Shown here piece after piece: positions 50,242-58,449 of a stretch of DNA of 64,000 bases; position 1 is the stretch's first letter, and every line of letters begins with the position of its first letter. Under the pieces are notes generated by a model that saw only the letters and a program-made list of their open reading frames with translations, was not told where the DNA came from and did not search any database. The DNA is from Nocardioides sp. zg-1228 (lineage in GTDB: Bacteria > Actinomycetota > Actinomycetes > Propionibacteriales > Nocardioidaceae): positions 3,286,001 through 3,350,000 of the forward strand of contig NZ_CP070961.1 in the NCBI RefSeq assembly GCF_017086465.1, in the 5' to 3' direction. The translations under genes were made by a program, and so were the position numbers.

Positions 50242-50601
50242 TCACCACAACAGGGCGAGCAGGACGGCGCACACCCCGACGATCACCAGCGTGAGCAGCG
50301 CCCCGAACCCGAGGGGCGGCAGCGACGCGCCACGGCGCATCGACCGCTCGGCCAGCCCCCACCGCAGCCAGGTCAGCGCCGCGGCGACCAGGGCGAGGAC
50401 GATCAGGGCGAGGGCGATGGCGCGCTGGGCGCCCGCGGGGATGGAGAGGTCGACCACGTCGAGGGCGACCCCGCCGGCGAGCAGGGCCAGCGCGGTGCGG
50501 ATCCAGGCCAGGAAGGTCCGCTCGTTGGCGAGGCTCGCGCTGTAGTCGGGGTCGTCGCCCTCGCCGTAGACCCACCGGGGGCGGCGGCTGCGCCCGGCCA
50601 C
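50242..50601 (-). CDS. DUF202 family membrane protein (first of pair)
   Basis: A 119-residue membrane protein with three hydrophobic helices. YSASLANERTFLAWIRTALAL is the classic DUF202 motif. Its GTG start at 50601 shares one base with the TAG stop of the AI-2E gene (TAGTG), indicating translational coupling by termination-reinitiation. Function unknown. It is more canonical than its downstream neighbour. Confidence 0.8.
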   Translation of the reverse strand: MAGRSRRPRWVYGEGDDPDYSASLANERTFLAWIRTALALLAGGVALDVVDLSIPAGAQRAIALALIVLALVAAALTWLRWGLAERSMRRGASLPPLGFGALLTLVIVGVCAVLLALLW

Positions 50602-51695
50602 TAGGCGGGATCCCGGTTGGCGACCAGCGGGGACAGCCACCTGCTGGCCGGGTCGGCGTCGACGAGGAGCGAGCGGACGAGGATCGAGAGCGGCACGGCC
50701 AGGATGGCGCCGACGGGCCCGATCACCCCGGCCCAGAAGAGCAGGGAGAGGAACGTCAGGGTGGAGGTCAGCCCAACCGAGTTGCCGACGACGCGGGGGT
50801 GGATCACCGAGCCGATCACGAAGTTGACCGCCAGGTAGACCGCCACCACCGTCACGAACAGGCTCGGGCCACCCTCGAGCAGGGCGAGGACGGCCGGCGG
50901 CACCAGTCCGATGACGAAGCCGATGTGCGGGATGTAGCTGGTCAGGAAGGCCAGCAGCCCCCACACCAGCGGCGCGGGGAGGTCGAGGAGGGTCAGGGCG
51001 ATGGTGTCGAGGACGGCCGCGAGGAGGCCGAACGCCGTGGAGACCAGGAGGTAGCGACGCGTGTCGTGGGCGAAGCTGCGCAGAGCGGCGACCAGGTCGG
51101 GCCGGTCCGTGGCCACGGCGTCGAGCTGGTGCCCGAAGGACCTGCCGTCGGCGGTCATGAACAGCACCAGCGCGAGCATGAAGACCAGGCCGGAGACGAG
51201 GCCGTAGACGTCCGACAGGGCGTCGGTGGCCAGGCCCAGGAACTTGCCCAGGTCGAGGCCGTCGAGGACGTGGCGGATCTGCTCGGTCGAGACACCCACC
51301 CGTTCGAGGACCCCCATCGCGTCGGAGAGCGCCTGGTTGAAGTCGTCCTTGTACTGCGGCAACAGGGTCGCGAACCTGGCGACGGCCACCACGATCGACG
51401 CCGCCAGGCCGATCGCGAGGACGGCGACCAGCAGCACACACAGTGCGGTCGCCAGCCATCCCCACAGGTGACGGTCGAGCCGCACCCGGAGTGGATGCAC
51501 GGCGATCGTGAGGACCAGGGCGAGGAAGGCGGACCCGATCAGGCTCGACGAGGCGCGCATGCCGGAGATCACCACGAACGCCGCGGCCAGGCCGAGCAGC
51601 ACGATCAGGCCGCGCGGCAGCGCGCCGTTCCACGAGGCGCCGGCACGCCGCCCGGGTCGGCCCCGCTCGTCCGGGTCTGCGGCTGGAATGGGCAC
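50601..51695 (-). CDS. AI-2E family transporter
   Basis: A 364-residue membrane protein of the AI-2 exporter/PerM family, with seven to eight transmembrane helices arranged 3+4 around a soluble stretch (residues about 110-200). FLTSYIPHIGFVIGLVPPAVLAL and NFVIGSVIHPRVVGNSVGL are the conserved blocks of the C-terminal half. Members export signals or act in ion homeostasis; substrate is not predictable. GTG 51695 has GGAGGGAG about 5 nt upstream and is preferred; ATG 51803 in the same frame would add 36 Gly/Pro-rich residues. Confidence 0.85.
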   Translation of the reverse strand: MPIPAADPDERGRPGRRAGASWNGALPRGLIVLLGLAAAFVVISGMRASSSLIGSAFLALVLTIAVHPLRVRLDRHLWGWLATALCVLLVAVLAIGLAASIVVAVARFATLLPQYKDDFNQALSDAMGVLERVGVSTEQIRHVLDGLDLGKFLGLATDALSDVYGLVSGLVFMLALVLFMTADGRSFGHQLDAVATDRPDLVAALRSFAHDTRRYLLVSTAFGLLAAVLDTIALTLLDLPAPLVWGLLAFLTSYIPHIGFVIGLVPPAVLALLEGGPSLFVTVVAVYLAVNFVIGSVIHPRVVGNSVGLTSTLTFLSLLFWAGVIGPVGAILAVPLSILVRSLLVDADPASRWLSPLVANRDPA

Positions 51696-51852
51696 GGGGC
51701 TCCCTCCGTCCGGGACGCCGAGACGTCCCGGGGCTGCTCCGGCTCCACGAGACTCGGGCCCCCCGGCGCCGGTGGCGACGGACCCCCTACCGCTCTCGAC
51801 CATACGCCTGCCTCAGGCGCTCGCGTGCAGCCGAACCTCGCGATTCCCGGCC

Positions 51853-52455
51853 TCAGGCCGCGTCGCTCCCCGCGTCGGCGCGGGCGCCGCGATCCACCTC
51901 GGCGCCGTTGATCCGGCCGTCGAGGCGGGCGGGGTCGAGGTCGTCGCGGTGCAGCTTGGCGAAGGCCGAGCGGTGGAAGACGAGGGGGTGCTCGCCGTCC
52001 CCGGCGCCGACCTCGTGCACCTCGAGGAGCACGATCACGTGATCGCCGGCCACGACCTCCTCGTGCAGCGAGCAGTCGTAGGTCGCGACCGCCTCGTCGA
52101 GCAGCACGGCCCCGTCGCCGGTGACCCGGAAGGGCAGGCCGGCGAAGCGCTCCTCGCGCGGTCCGGCGAGCTGACGGCACACCGCGTCGTGGTGGTCGGC
52201 CAGCACGCTGATGCCGAGGCGACCGGCCTCACGCAGCTGCGGCCAGGTCGAGCTCGTCGTCGCGATCGAGAACGAGACCAGCGGTGGGTCGATGCTCACC
52301 GAGGTGAACGACGACGCGGCGATGCCGGCGAGGCTGCCCTTGACCGACGCCGCGACGGCGACGACCCCGGACGGGAAGGCCCCGAAGGCGTCGCGCAGCG
52401 TGCGCTGGTCGAGGGCGGGGACGGGTGCAGGGCAGGAGCTGGTGGACGCCGTCAT
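51853..52455 (-). CDS. Flavin reductase (DIM6/NTAB, split-barrel)
   Basis: A 200-residue flavin reductase of the two-component monooxygenase type that supplies FMNH2 or FADH2. LRDAFGAFPSGVVAVAASV, GIAASSFTSVSIDPPLVSF and GDHVIVLLEVHEV are the family blocks. ATG 52455 overlaps the stop of the FMN reductase gene by 4 bp. It is the last gene of the operon headed by the LLM monooxygenase, which therefore contains two flavin reductases from unrelated folds. Confidence 0.88.
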   Translation of the reverse strand: MTASTSSCPAPVPALDQRTLRDAFGAFPSGVVAVAASVKGSLAGIAASSFTSVSIDPPLVSFSIATTSSTWPQLREAGRLGISVLADHHDAVCRQLAGPREERFAGLPFRVTGDGAVLLDEAVATYDCSLHEEVVAGDHVIVLLEVHEVGAGDGEHPLVFHRSAFAKLHRDDLDPARLDGRINGAEVDRGARADAGSDAA

Positions 52456-52973
52456 GCGGGGCTCGCTTCCAGGGCGTGGGCGGTCGGGGCGGGGAGCGTG
52501 GGCAGGAGCTGGTGCGCGGCCGCGAACCAGGCGTCGTAGGTCTCGGGACGGTCGTGCTCGGAGTCGAGGACGTAGAGGCCGCGGGTCGGCACCGACGCGC
52601 CGAGCTCGACGAGGAGCGGGCGGAGGGAGTGCTCGGTCGCGAGCGAGTGGGCCGGGGACGCGCCGAGCATCAGGGGGATCGCGGTCACGCCGCTCAGTCC
52701 CTGGTGGGGGAAGCGGTCGAGGAAGGCCTTCAGGAGGCCGGTGTAGGTCGCCTTGTAGGTGGGGCTGGCGACGACCACCACCAGGCTGCCTGCCACAGCC
52801 TCGACCAGGTCGGCGACCCGCCCCGCCGCGGGGTCGAAGATCTCGGACGCGTGGTCGGCCAGGTCGACCACCAGGTCGGCGCCGCCGAGCCGGTCGGCGA
52901 CGGCGAGCGCCGACGCGTGGGTGCGCGAGCGCGGCGTGGGGTTGCCGACGACCACGGCGACCCGGGCGCTCAC
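52452..52973 (-). CDS. NADPH-dependent FMN reductase (SsuE/MsuE-like)
   Basis: A 173-residue flavodoxin-fold reductase. RVAVVVGNPTPRSRTHASAL is the FMN phosphate loop and VVVVASPTYKATYTGLLKAFLDRFP the conserved SsuE block. In sulfonate operons SsuE provides FMNH2 to the SsuD monooxygenase, which matches the gene order here. GTG 52973 overlaps the stop of the monooxygenase gene by 4 bp and it overlaps the next reductase by 4 bp, so all three are translationally coupled. Confidence 0.88.
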   Translation of the reverse strand: MSARVAVVVGNPTPRSRTHASALAVADRLGGADLVVDLADHASEIFDPAAGRVADLVEAVAGSLVVVVASPTYKATYTGLLKAFLDRFPHQGLSGVTAIPLMLGASPAHSLATEHSLRPLLVELGASVPTRGLYVLDSEHDRPETYDAWFAAAHQLLPTLPAPTAHALEASPA

Positions 52974-54112
52974 GACGCCGCCCGGTGCGCGCCGAGGGGC
53001 ACCGACGCGCGGGCCGCCACCGGCGCGGGGGCGGCCCAGAGGCCGCGCCGCTCCAGCACGGGCAGCACGCCCTCGCCGAAGTGGTAGGCGCCCTCGAGGT
53101 GGGGGTAGGCGGAGAGCACGAACTCCTCGATCCCGAGTGCGGCGTACTCCTCGATCCGGTCGGCGACCTCCTCGTGGCTGCCGACGAGCGCCGTGCCCGC
53201 CCCGCCGCGGACGAGGCCGACGCCGGCCCACACGTTGGGGTGGATCTCCAGGCCGTCGCGCGAGCCGTTGTTGAGGGCCAGCATGTTCTGCTGGCCGACC
53301 GACTCCGACTTCTTGAGGCCCTCCTGGACGCGGCGGATCTCGGCGTCGTCGATGCCCTCGATGAGCCGGTCCGCCTCGGCCCACGCCTCCTCGGAGGTGT
53401 CGCGGTTGATGGTGTGCATCCGGATGCCGAAGCGCATCTCGCGGCCCTGCCTCTCGGCGAGCTCGCGGATCCACGCGATCTTCCTCGCCACCGCGGCCGG
53501 CGGCTCGCCCCACGTGAGGTAGACGTCGGCGTGGCGGGCGGCGACGAGACCCGCGGCCGGCGACGACCCGCCGAAGTAGACCTCGGGGATCGGGTCGGGC
53601 AGCTGCTGGAGCTGCGCCTGCTCGACGCGGAGGTGGCGTCCGGCGAAGGTGACCCGGTCGCCGGTCCACAGCCGCCGCACGATCTCGAGGAACTCGTCGG
53701 ACCGCTCGTAGCGGGCGTCCTTGTCGAGGAAGTCTCCGTAGGCGCGCTGCTCCTGCGACTCGCCGCCCGTGACGACGTTGAGCATCAGCCGGCCGCCCGA
53801 CAGTCGCTGGAAGGTGGCGGCCATCTGGGCGGCCAGGGTGGGCGAGGTCATCCCCGGCCGGAAGGCCACCAGGAACTTCAGCCGCTCCGTGAGCGGGGCG
53901 AGCATCGCGGTGGTCAGCCAGGCGTCCTCGCACCAGGCGCCGGTCGGGGTGAGCGCGGCCTCGAAGCCCAGCTGCTCGGCGCTGCGGGCGATCTGGCCGA
54001 GGTAGGCCACGCTGGCGGGCCGACCTCCGGAGCCGTGCGAGACGCCGTGGCCGCCACTGACGACCTGCCGGCCGTCACCGCCGTTGGTGGGGAGGAACCA
54101 GTGGAACAACAT
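52970..54112 (-). CDS. LLM-class FMNH2-dependent monooxygenase (SsuD/MsuD-like)
   Basis: A 380-residue luciferase-like TIM-barrel monooxygenase. The start MLFHWFLPTNGGDGR and the blocks FLVAFRPGMTSPTLAAQMAA, VTGGESQEQRAYGDFLDKD and PEVYFGGSSPAAGLVAARHA match the alkanesulfonate monooxygenase group, which releases sulfite from organosulfonates with FMNH2 and O2; dimethylsulfone-type monooxygenases look alike. No sulfonate ABC transporter is adjacent. ATG 54112 has AAAGGA 5 nt upstream; the in-frame extension to 54190 lies in the AT-rich promoter region and is rejected. It leads the three-gene operon, divergent from LysR. Confidence 0.88.
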   Translation of the reverse strand: MLFHWFLPTNGGDGRQVVSGGHGVSHGSGGRPASVAYLGQIARSAEQLGFEAALTPTGAWCEDAWLTTAMLAPLTERLKFLVAFRPGMTSPTLAAQMAATFQRLSGGRLMLNVVTGGESQEQRAYGDFLDKDARYERSDEFLEIVRRLWTGDRVTFAGRHLRVEQAQLQQLPDPIPEVYFGGSSPAAGLVAARHADVYLTWGEPPAAVARKIAWIRELAERQGREMRFGIRMHTINRDTSEEAWAEADRLIEGIDDAEIRRVQEGLKKSESVGQQNMLALNNGSRDGLEIHPNVWAGVGLVRGGAGTALVGSHEEVADRIEEYAALGIEEFVLSAYPHLEGAYHFGEGVLPVLERRGLWAAPAPVAARASVPLGAHRAAS

Positions 54113-54411
54113 GTCGATCCTTTCGCGGGGTGCGCGCCGGCGCGGAACGTCCGAACCCGATGTCATTATCTCTATCGATCTTGTAGACAAAGTAGCAGCC
54201 CGCCCTCCCGCCCCGGGCCGCCGCGCCGCGCCGGGACCGCGTCCTCGCGTTTTGTCTAGTTATTCACTAGACTTTACGGAAGGACGGCGGCACCCGACCA
54301 CGCCCCGGTGGCAGGTTCTGCCGGGCGGGCCGCAGGCCCTCCCCTTCCCCGTCACCCCTCCCCCCTTCACCAGACCCTCGGGCCCCGTCCCGGCACACGG
54401 CAGGAGCACAC
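54113..54411. promoter_or_regulatory. AT-rich divergent control region with LysR-type palindrome
   Basis: This 299-bp gap is far less GC-rich than the window, especially 54160-54200 and 54250-54280. GTCTAGT (54254-54260) and ACTAGAC (54266-54272) form a perfect 7-bp inverted repeat with a 5-nt spacer, a good LysR-type operator. A second short palindrome, TTGT-AG-ACAA, is at 54181-54190. On the minus strand TTGTCT followed about 16 nt later by TAATGA is a plausible promoter for the monooxygenase operon. The part from about 54290 to 54411 is GC-rich with no gene seen. Confidence 0.7.
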
Positions 54412-55392
54412 GTGCGGATCGAACAGCTGGAGTACCTCGCCGCGGTGACCGAGCACGGCTCGCTGCGGCGCGCGAGCGAGGCCATGCACATCTCCCAGCC
54501 GGCCCTGAGCGAGGCGGTGACCAAGCTGGAGAAGGAGCTGGGCACCACCCTGCTCGACCGGCGCCGCACCGGCTCGCGGATCAGCCGGCAAGGGCTCGAC
54601 CTGCTGCAGAACATGACGGAGGTCCTCGAGGCGGTCGACCGGCTGCGCCAGGCCGCCGGCCAGCAGTCGGTGCGCCGGCGCGACCTCCGCATCGGCACGG
54701 TCAACACCGCCTCGTCCAGCCTGCTCGCCCCGGCGCTGCGCGACCTCCACGCGCGCCACGGGTCGGGAGGCGTGGAGGTGGTCCACGGGCGCCAGGTCGA
54801 CATCCACCAGGGACTGGCCGAGGGGTCGCTCGACCTCGGCCTGGTCAACGTGCTCCCCGGCGACGAGGTGCCGCCCACGCTCGTCGCCGACCGCCTCCTC
54901 GACGGCACCCCGGTCGCCTGCCTGCCCGTGGCGCACCCGCTGACCGCCCGGAGCCGGGTCACCGTCGACGACCTGCGTGCGGAGCCGCACGTCCTGATGC
55001 GGCCGGGCTTCGTGATGCATCGCTACGCCCATCGCCTGTTCGGCGGCTCGCTGCCCGGCACGACGTACGCCACCGACGGCGCCGAGATGGGCAAGGCCAT
55101 GGTGGCCGCGGGGCTCGGGATCTCCGTCCTGCCCGACTTCTCCATCGTCGCCGATCCGCTCGTGCGGGCCGGCGTGCTCACCACCCGGCCGATCGAGACC
55201 GACCAGACCACCGTGACGCTGCTGATGGTGCGCCGCCGGGCCGATCGGGTGCCCGAGCCGCTGCGCGACCTGCAGCGCGCGCTGGTGCGACAGGCCCGGG
55301 CCTACCGGGAGTCGGCGGTGGCCGCGCCCGCCGCGGACCTGACCCCGGTGACGCCGATCAGCAGCCGTGCACGAAGTCTGTCAGCGCCGTGA
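54412..55392 (+). CDS. LysR-family transcriptional regulator
   Basis: A 326-residue LysR regulator. The N-terminal winged helix-turn-helix (MRIEQLEYLAAVTEHGSLRR, ASEAMHISQPALSEAVTKLE) covers residues 1-60; the co-inducer domain follows from about residue 92 (RIGTVNTASSSLLAPALRDL). GTG 54412 is the only reasonable start. It is divergent from the monooxygenase operon across an AT-rich region with a 7-5-7 palindrome, the standard LysR arrangement, so it probably senses a sulfur-related or sulfonate signal; CysB/Cbl-like function is inferred, not shown. Its 3' end overlaps hemE by 35 bp in convergent orientation. Confidence 0.9.
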   Translation: MRIEQLEYLAAVTEHGSLRRASEAMHISQPALSEAVTKLEKELGTTLLDRRRTGSRISRQGLDLLQNMTEVLEAVDRLRQAAGQQSVRRRDLRIGTVNTASSSLLAPALRDLHARHGSGGVEVVHGRQVDIHQGLAEGSLDLGLVNVLPGDEVPPTLVADRLLDGTPVACLPVAHPLTARSRVTVDDLRAEPHVLMRPGFVMHRYAHRLFGGSLPGTTYATDGAEMGKAMVAAGLGISVLPDFSIVADPLVRAGVLTTRPIETDQTTVTLLMVRRRADRVPEPLRDLQRALVRQARAYRESAVAAPAADLTPVTPISSRARSLSAP

Positions 55393-56404
55393 GCTGACCG
55401 GGGTCGGTGGAGGGGATCACCCCGTGGCCGAGGTTGAAGATGTGGCCCTTGGCCCGGCGACCCGCCTCGACGACCTCGGCGGCCCGGGCGGTCATCACCT
55501 CGGTCGGCGCGAAGACCAGGGTCGGGTCGAGGTTGCCCTGCACGGCGCGGTCGCCCACGAGCGGGATCGCCTGCTCCAGGGGCGTACGCCAGTCGACACC
55601 GACCACGTCGGCGCCGGCCTCCGCCATCAGGCCGAGCAGGCTTCCCGTGCCGACACCGAAGTGGATCCGCGGCACGCCGAGCTCGCCCGCCGCGGCGAGC
55701 ACCCGCCGGGAGTAGGGCATCGCCGAGTCGCGGTAGTCGGTCGGGGTGAGGGCGCCGGCCCACGAGTCGAAGAGCTGCACCGCCGACGCGCCGGCCTGCA
55801 CCTGGATGCGGAGGTAGGTCGCGGCGATGCCGGCGATCTTGCTCATCAGCGCGTCCCACACGTCGGGGGCGCCGAACATCATCGCCTTGGTCTTGGCGTG
55901 CTCCTTCGACGGACCGCCCTCGACGAGGTAGGAGGCGACGGTGAAGGGCGCTCCGGCGAACCCGATGAGCGGCGTCGCGCCGAGCTCGGCGACGAGCTGG
56001 CCGACGGCCTGCACGATGGAGGGCACGTGCTCGGGAGTCAGGTCGGGGATGGCCTCGACGTCGGCGAGGGTGCGCACCGGCGACGCCACGACGGGGCCGA
56101 TGCCGGCCTTGATGTCGAGGTCGACCCCCACCGCCTTGAGCGGCAGCACGATGTCGGAGAAGAAGATGGCGGCGTCCACGCCGTAGCGGCGCACGGGCTG
56201 CAGGGTGATCTCGGTGACGAGGTCGGCGTCCATGCACGACTCGAGCATCCCGATGCCCTCGCGCACCTTGAGGTACTCCGGCAGCGACCGGCCCGCCTGT
56301 CGCATGTACCAGACCGGGGTGTGGGACGGCACCTCTCCGCGCGCGGCCGCGAGGAACGGGCTCCGGGCCAGTCCGGGATGGGGCGTGCGGGGGGCGTCGG
56401 TCAC
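55358..56404 (-). CDS. hemE: Uroporphyrinogen decarboxylase
   Basis: A 348-residue enzyme converting uroporphyrinogen III to coproporphyrinogen III in the cytoplasm. PVWYMRQAGRSLPEYLKVRE carries the substrate-binding Arg35 and Arg39, Asp84 is in AAIFFSDIVLPLKA, and GFAGAPFTVASYLVEGG and FNLGHGVIPSTDP are diagnostic blocks. GTG 56404 has GAGAAT exactly 6 nt upstream, which may be a weak leaderless -10. It supplies the substrate for CgoX and, through a ferrochelatase not in the window, HemQ. Confidence 0.95.
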   Translation of the reverse strand: MTDAPRTPHPGLARSPFLAAARGEVPSHTPVWYMRQAGRSLPEYLKVREGIGMLESCMDADLVTEITLQPVRRYGVDAAIFFSDIVLPLKAVGVDLDIKAGIGPVVASPVRTLADVEAIPDLTPEHVPSIVQAVGQLVAELGATPLIGFAGAPFTVASYLVEGGPSKEHAKTKAMMFGAPDVWDALMSKIAGIAATYLRIQVQAGASAVQLFDSWAGALTPTDYRDSAMPYSRRVLAAAGELGVPRIHFGVGTGSLLGLMAEAGADVVGVDWRTPLEQAIPLVGDRAVQGNLDPTLVFAPTEVMTARAAEVVEAGRRAKGHIFNLGHGVIPSTDPGQLTALTDFVHGC

Positions 56405-56463
56405 CCCTGAATTCTCGCAGGTGAGGCGGCGTGGCGGCACATCGGCGAGGGCCGGCGCTGGCC

Positions 56464-56469
56464 TACTCT
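56464..56469 (+). promoter_or_regulatory. -10 box of leaderless DUF3000 gene
   Basis: TACTCT exactly 6 nt before ATG 56476. Confidence 0.6.
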
Positions 56470-56475
56470 GGCCAC

Positions 56476-57096
56476 ATGGTGGCCCGTCACGAGACCCACC
56501 CGGGCAATGCTGCCGCGGCTGGGCCCGCGGAGTTCCGCTCGGCCGTGGAGTCGATGCGTCGGGCGTCGCTGCGCCCGGAGGTCTTCTGCGAGGAGATGCC
56601 GGCGCCCCAGCGCATCGCGCCCTGGTCGTCGGCCCTCAGCGCCGACATCACCGTCGACGAGGAGGACCTCGGCACCGGCCGCCTGATCCTGCTCCACGAC
56701 CCGGCCGGCAACGACGCCTGGGACGGCACCTTCCGATGCGTGGCCTACGCCCGCGCCGACATCGACCCCGAGCTCGGTGCCGACCCGATGTTGGCCGCGG
56801 TCGGCTGGTCGTGGCTGGTGGAGGCCCTGGACGCGCACGGCGCCCGACACCACGCCGCCTCGGGCACGGTCACCTGCGTCACCAGCGAGAGCTTCGGGGG
56901 CATGGCCGAGGACGCGCGCACCGCCCAGGTCGAGATCCGCGCGTCGTGGACGCCCGAGGTCGACGACGACGGCGACCTCGACATGACGGCGCACGTCGAG
57001 GCCTGGGGCGAGCTGATGTGCACCGCGGTCGGCCTGCCGCCCGTGCCGGAGGGCGTCACCGCCATCCCCAGCCGACGCGGCCAGCGTGGCACCTGA
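56476..57096 (+). CDS. DUF3000 family protein
   Basis: A 206-residue soluble protein of the actinobacterial DUF3000 family, function unknown. FRSAVESMRRASLRPEVFCE, RIAPWSSALSADI and GWSWLVEALDAHGA with SGTVTCVTSESFGG are conserved blocks. It stands between hemE (divergent) and the RNase D gene (downstream, overlapping), an arrangement kept in many actinobacteria, which suggests a link with RNA processing or heme but proves neither. The start is ATG 56476 with TACTCT 6 nt upstream. Confidence 0.85.
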   Translation: MVARHETHPGNAAAAGPAEFRSAVESMRRASLRPEVFCEEMPAPQRIAPWSSALSADITVDEEDLGTGRLILLHDPAGNDAWDGTFRCVAYARADIDPELGADPMLAAVGWSWLVEALDAHGARHHAASGTVTCVTSESFGGMAEDARTAQVEIRASWTPEVDDDGDLDMTAHVEAWGELMCTAVGLPPVPEGVTAIPSRRGQRGT

Positions 57097-58426
57097 CCCG
57101 ATGGCCGACGAGCCCCAGACCACCCCCGCCGAGGCCACCCCCGCCGACGCCACCCCCGCCGACGAGCCCGAGGCGCCGGCGGCACCGCCCGCCCCGCTCC
57201 TCGAGCTGCGCGACGGCCTGCCCGCGGTCGTCGACACCGATGCCGGCCTGCTGGAGGCGTGCGCGGCGCTGGCCGCGGCGACCGGACCGGTGGCCATCGA
57301 TGCCGAGCGAGCGTCCGGCTACCGCTACTCCAACCGCGCCTACCTGATCCAGCTGCGCCGCGAGGGCGCCGGCACCTGGCTCGTCGACCCGATCGGGATG
57401 ACCACGCTCGCCCCGCTCCAGGAGGCCCTCGAGGGCACCGAGTGGATCCTCCACGCCGCCACCCAGGACCTCCCCTGCCTGCGCGAGGTCGGCCTCACCC
57501 CGACCAGCCTCTTCGACACCGAGCTCGCCGGCCGCCTCCTCGGCTACCCCCGCGTCGGCCTCGCCACGCTCGTCGAGACCGTGCTGGGCCAGCGGATGCG
57601 CAAGGAGCACTCCGCGGCCGACTGGTCGACGCGCCCGCTGCCCGAGCCGTGGCTGGAGTACGCCGCGCTCGACGTGGAGGTGCTCGTCGAGCTGCGCGAC
57701 CACATGGCCACCGAGCTGGAGCGCGCCGGCAAGGCCGAGTGGGCGCGCCAGGAGTTCGATCACCTGCTGGGCTTCGAGCCTGCCGTGCGTGTCGAGGCGT
57801 GGCGGCGTACGTCCGGGGTGCACCGGCTGCGCGGGCGTCGCGCCCTCGGTGCGGCCCGCGCCCTCTGGGAGGCCCGCGACGCCATCGCCGCCGAGCGCGA
57901 CGTGACGCCGGGGCGGATCCTGCCCGACGCGGCGATCGTGGCCGCCGCCACCGCGATGCCGTCCGACCGCCGGGCGCTGCTGGCCACCCCCGGCTTCCAC
58001 GGCCGAGGCGCGAGCCGCTACGCCGCCACCTGGGTCGACGCGCTGCAACGGGTCCGTCAGATGGACGAGAGCGAGCTGCCCACCCGCGCACCCCGCGGCG
58101 ACGGACCGCCCCATCCCCGCACCTGGGCCGATCGCGACCCGGTCGCCGACCGACGCTTCAAGGCCGCGCGCGAGGCGATGCTCAACCTGGCAGAGGCGCA
58201 CCACCTGCCGGTGGAGAACCTGCTCACCCCCGACTACCTCCGGCGCCTGATGTGGGCGCCCCCGGCGACCCGCGAGCCGGCCGAGCTCGCCCAGCAGGTC
58301 CGTGCCCAGCTGGCGTCCTACGGCGCCCGGCCGTGGCAGGCCGAGCTGGTCACCGGGGCGCTGGTGGGCGCCATCCTCGGAGCCGAGCAGGATCCCGAGC
58401 ACCCCGGGGCGGCACCCGGGGAGTAG
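57086..58426 (+). CDS. rnd: Ribonuclease D (3'-5' exoribonuclease with HRDC domain)
   Basis: A 446-residue DEDD-family exoribonuclease acting on structured RNA such as tRNA precursors. After an Ala/Pro/Glu-rich N-terminal 30 residues, Exo I is VAIDAERASGYRY, Exo II includes ILHAATQDLPCLRE, and Exo III is EYAALDVEVLVELRD. The HRDC domain (from about residue 230, ARALWEARDAIAAERDVTPG) follows and a C-terminal extension closes the protein. The frame opens with GTG 57086 inside the DUF3000 gene (11-bp overlap); ATG 57101 is an alternative and neither has a clear Shine-Dalgarno. Its TAG stop lies inside the stem of a terminator. Confidence 0.92.
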   Translation: MAPDPMADEPQTTPAEATPADATPADEPEAPAAPPAPLLELRDGLPAVVDTDAGLLEACAALAAATGPVAIDAERASGYRYSNRAYLIQLRREGAGTWLVDPIGMTTLAPLQEALEGTEWILHAATQDLPCLREVGLTPTSLFDTELAGRLLGYPRVGLATLVETVLGQRMRKEHSAADWSTRPLPEPWLEYAALDVEVLVELRDHMATELERAGKAEWARQEFDHLLGFEPAVRVEAWRRTSGVHRLRGRRALGAARALWEARDAIAAERDVTPGRILPDAAIVAAATAMPSDRRALLATPGFHGRGASRYAATWVDALQRVRQMDESELPTRAPRGDGPPHPRTWADRDPVADRRFKAAREAMLNLAEAHHLPVENLLTPDYLRRLMWAPPATREPAELAQQVRAQLASYGARPWQAELVTGALVGAILGAEQDPEHPGAAPGE

Positions 58427-58445
58427 GAGGCCGCTCCTGCTCCCC
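58418..58445. terminator. Bidirectional 12-bp hairpin between RNase D and solute-binding protein genes
   Basis: Positions 58418-58429 pair with 58434-58445 over 12 bp, with a single G.U, around a GCCG loop. The RNase D stop codon (58424-58426) is within the left arm, and the convergent lipoprotein gene ends 5 bp beyond the right arm. Confidence 0.65.
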
Positions 58446-58449
58446 TGGC

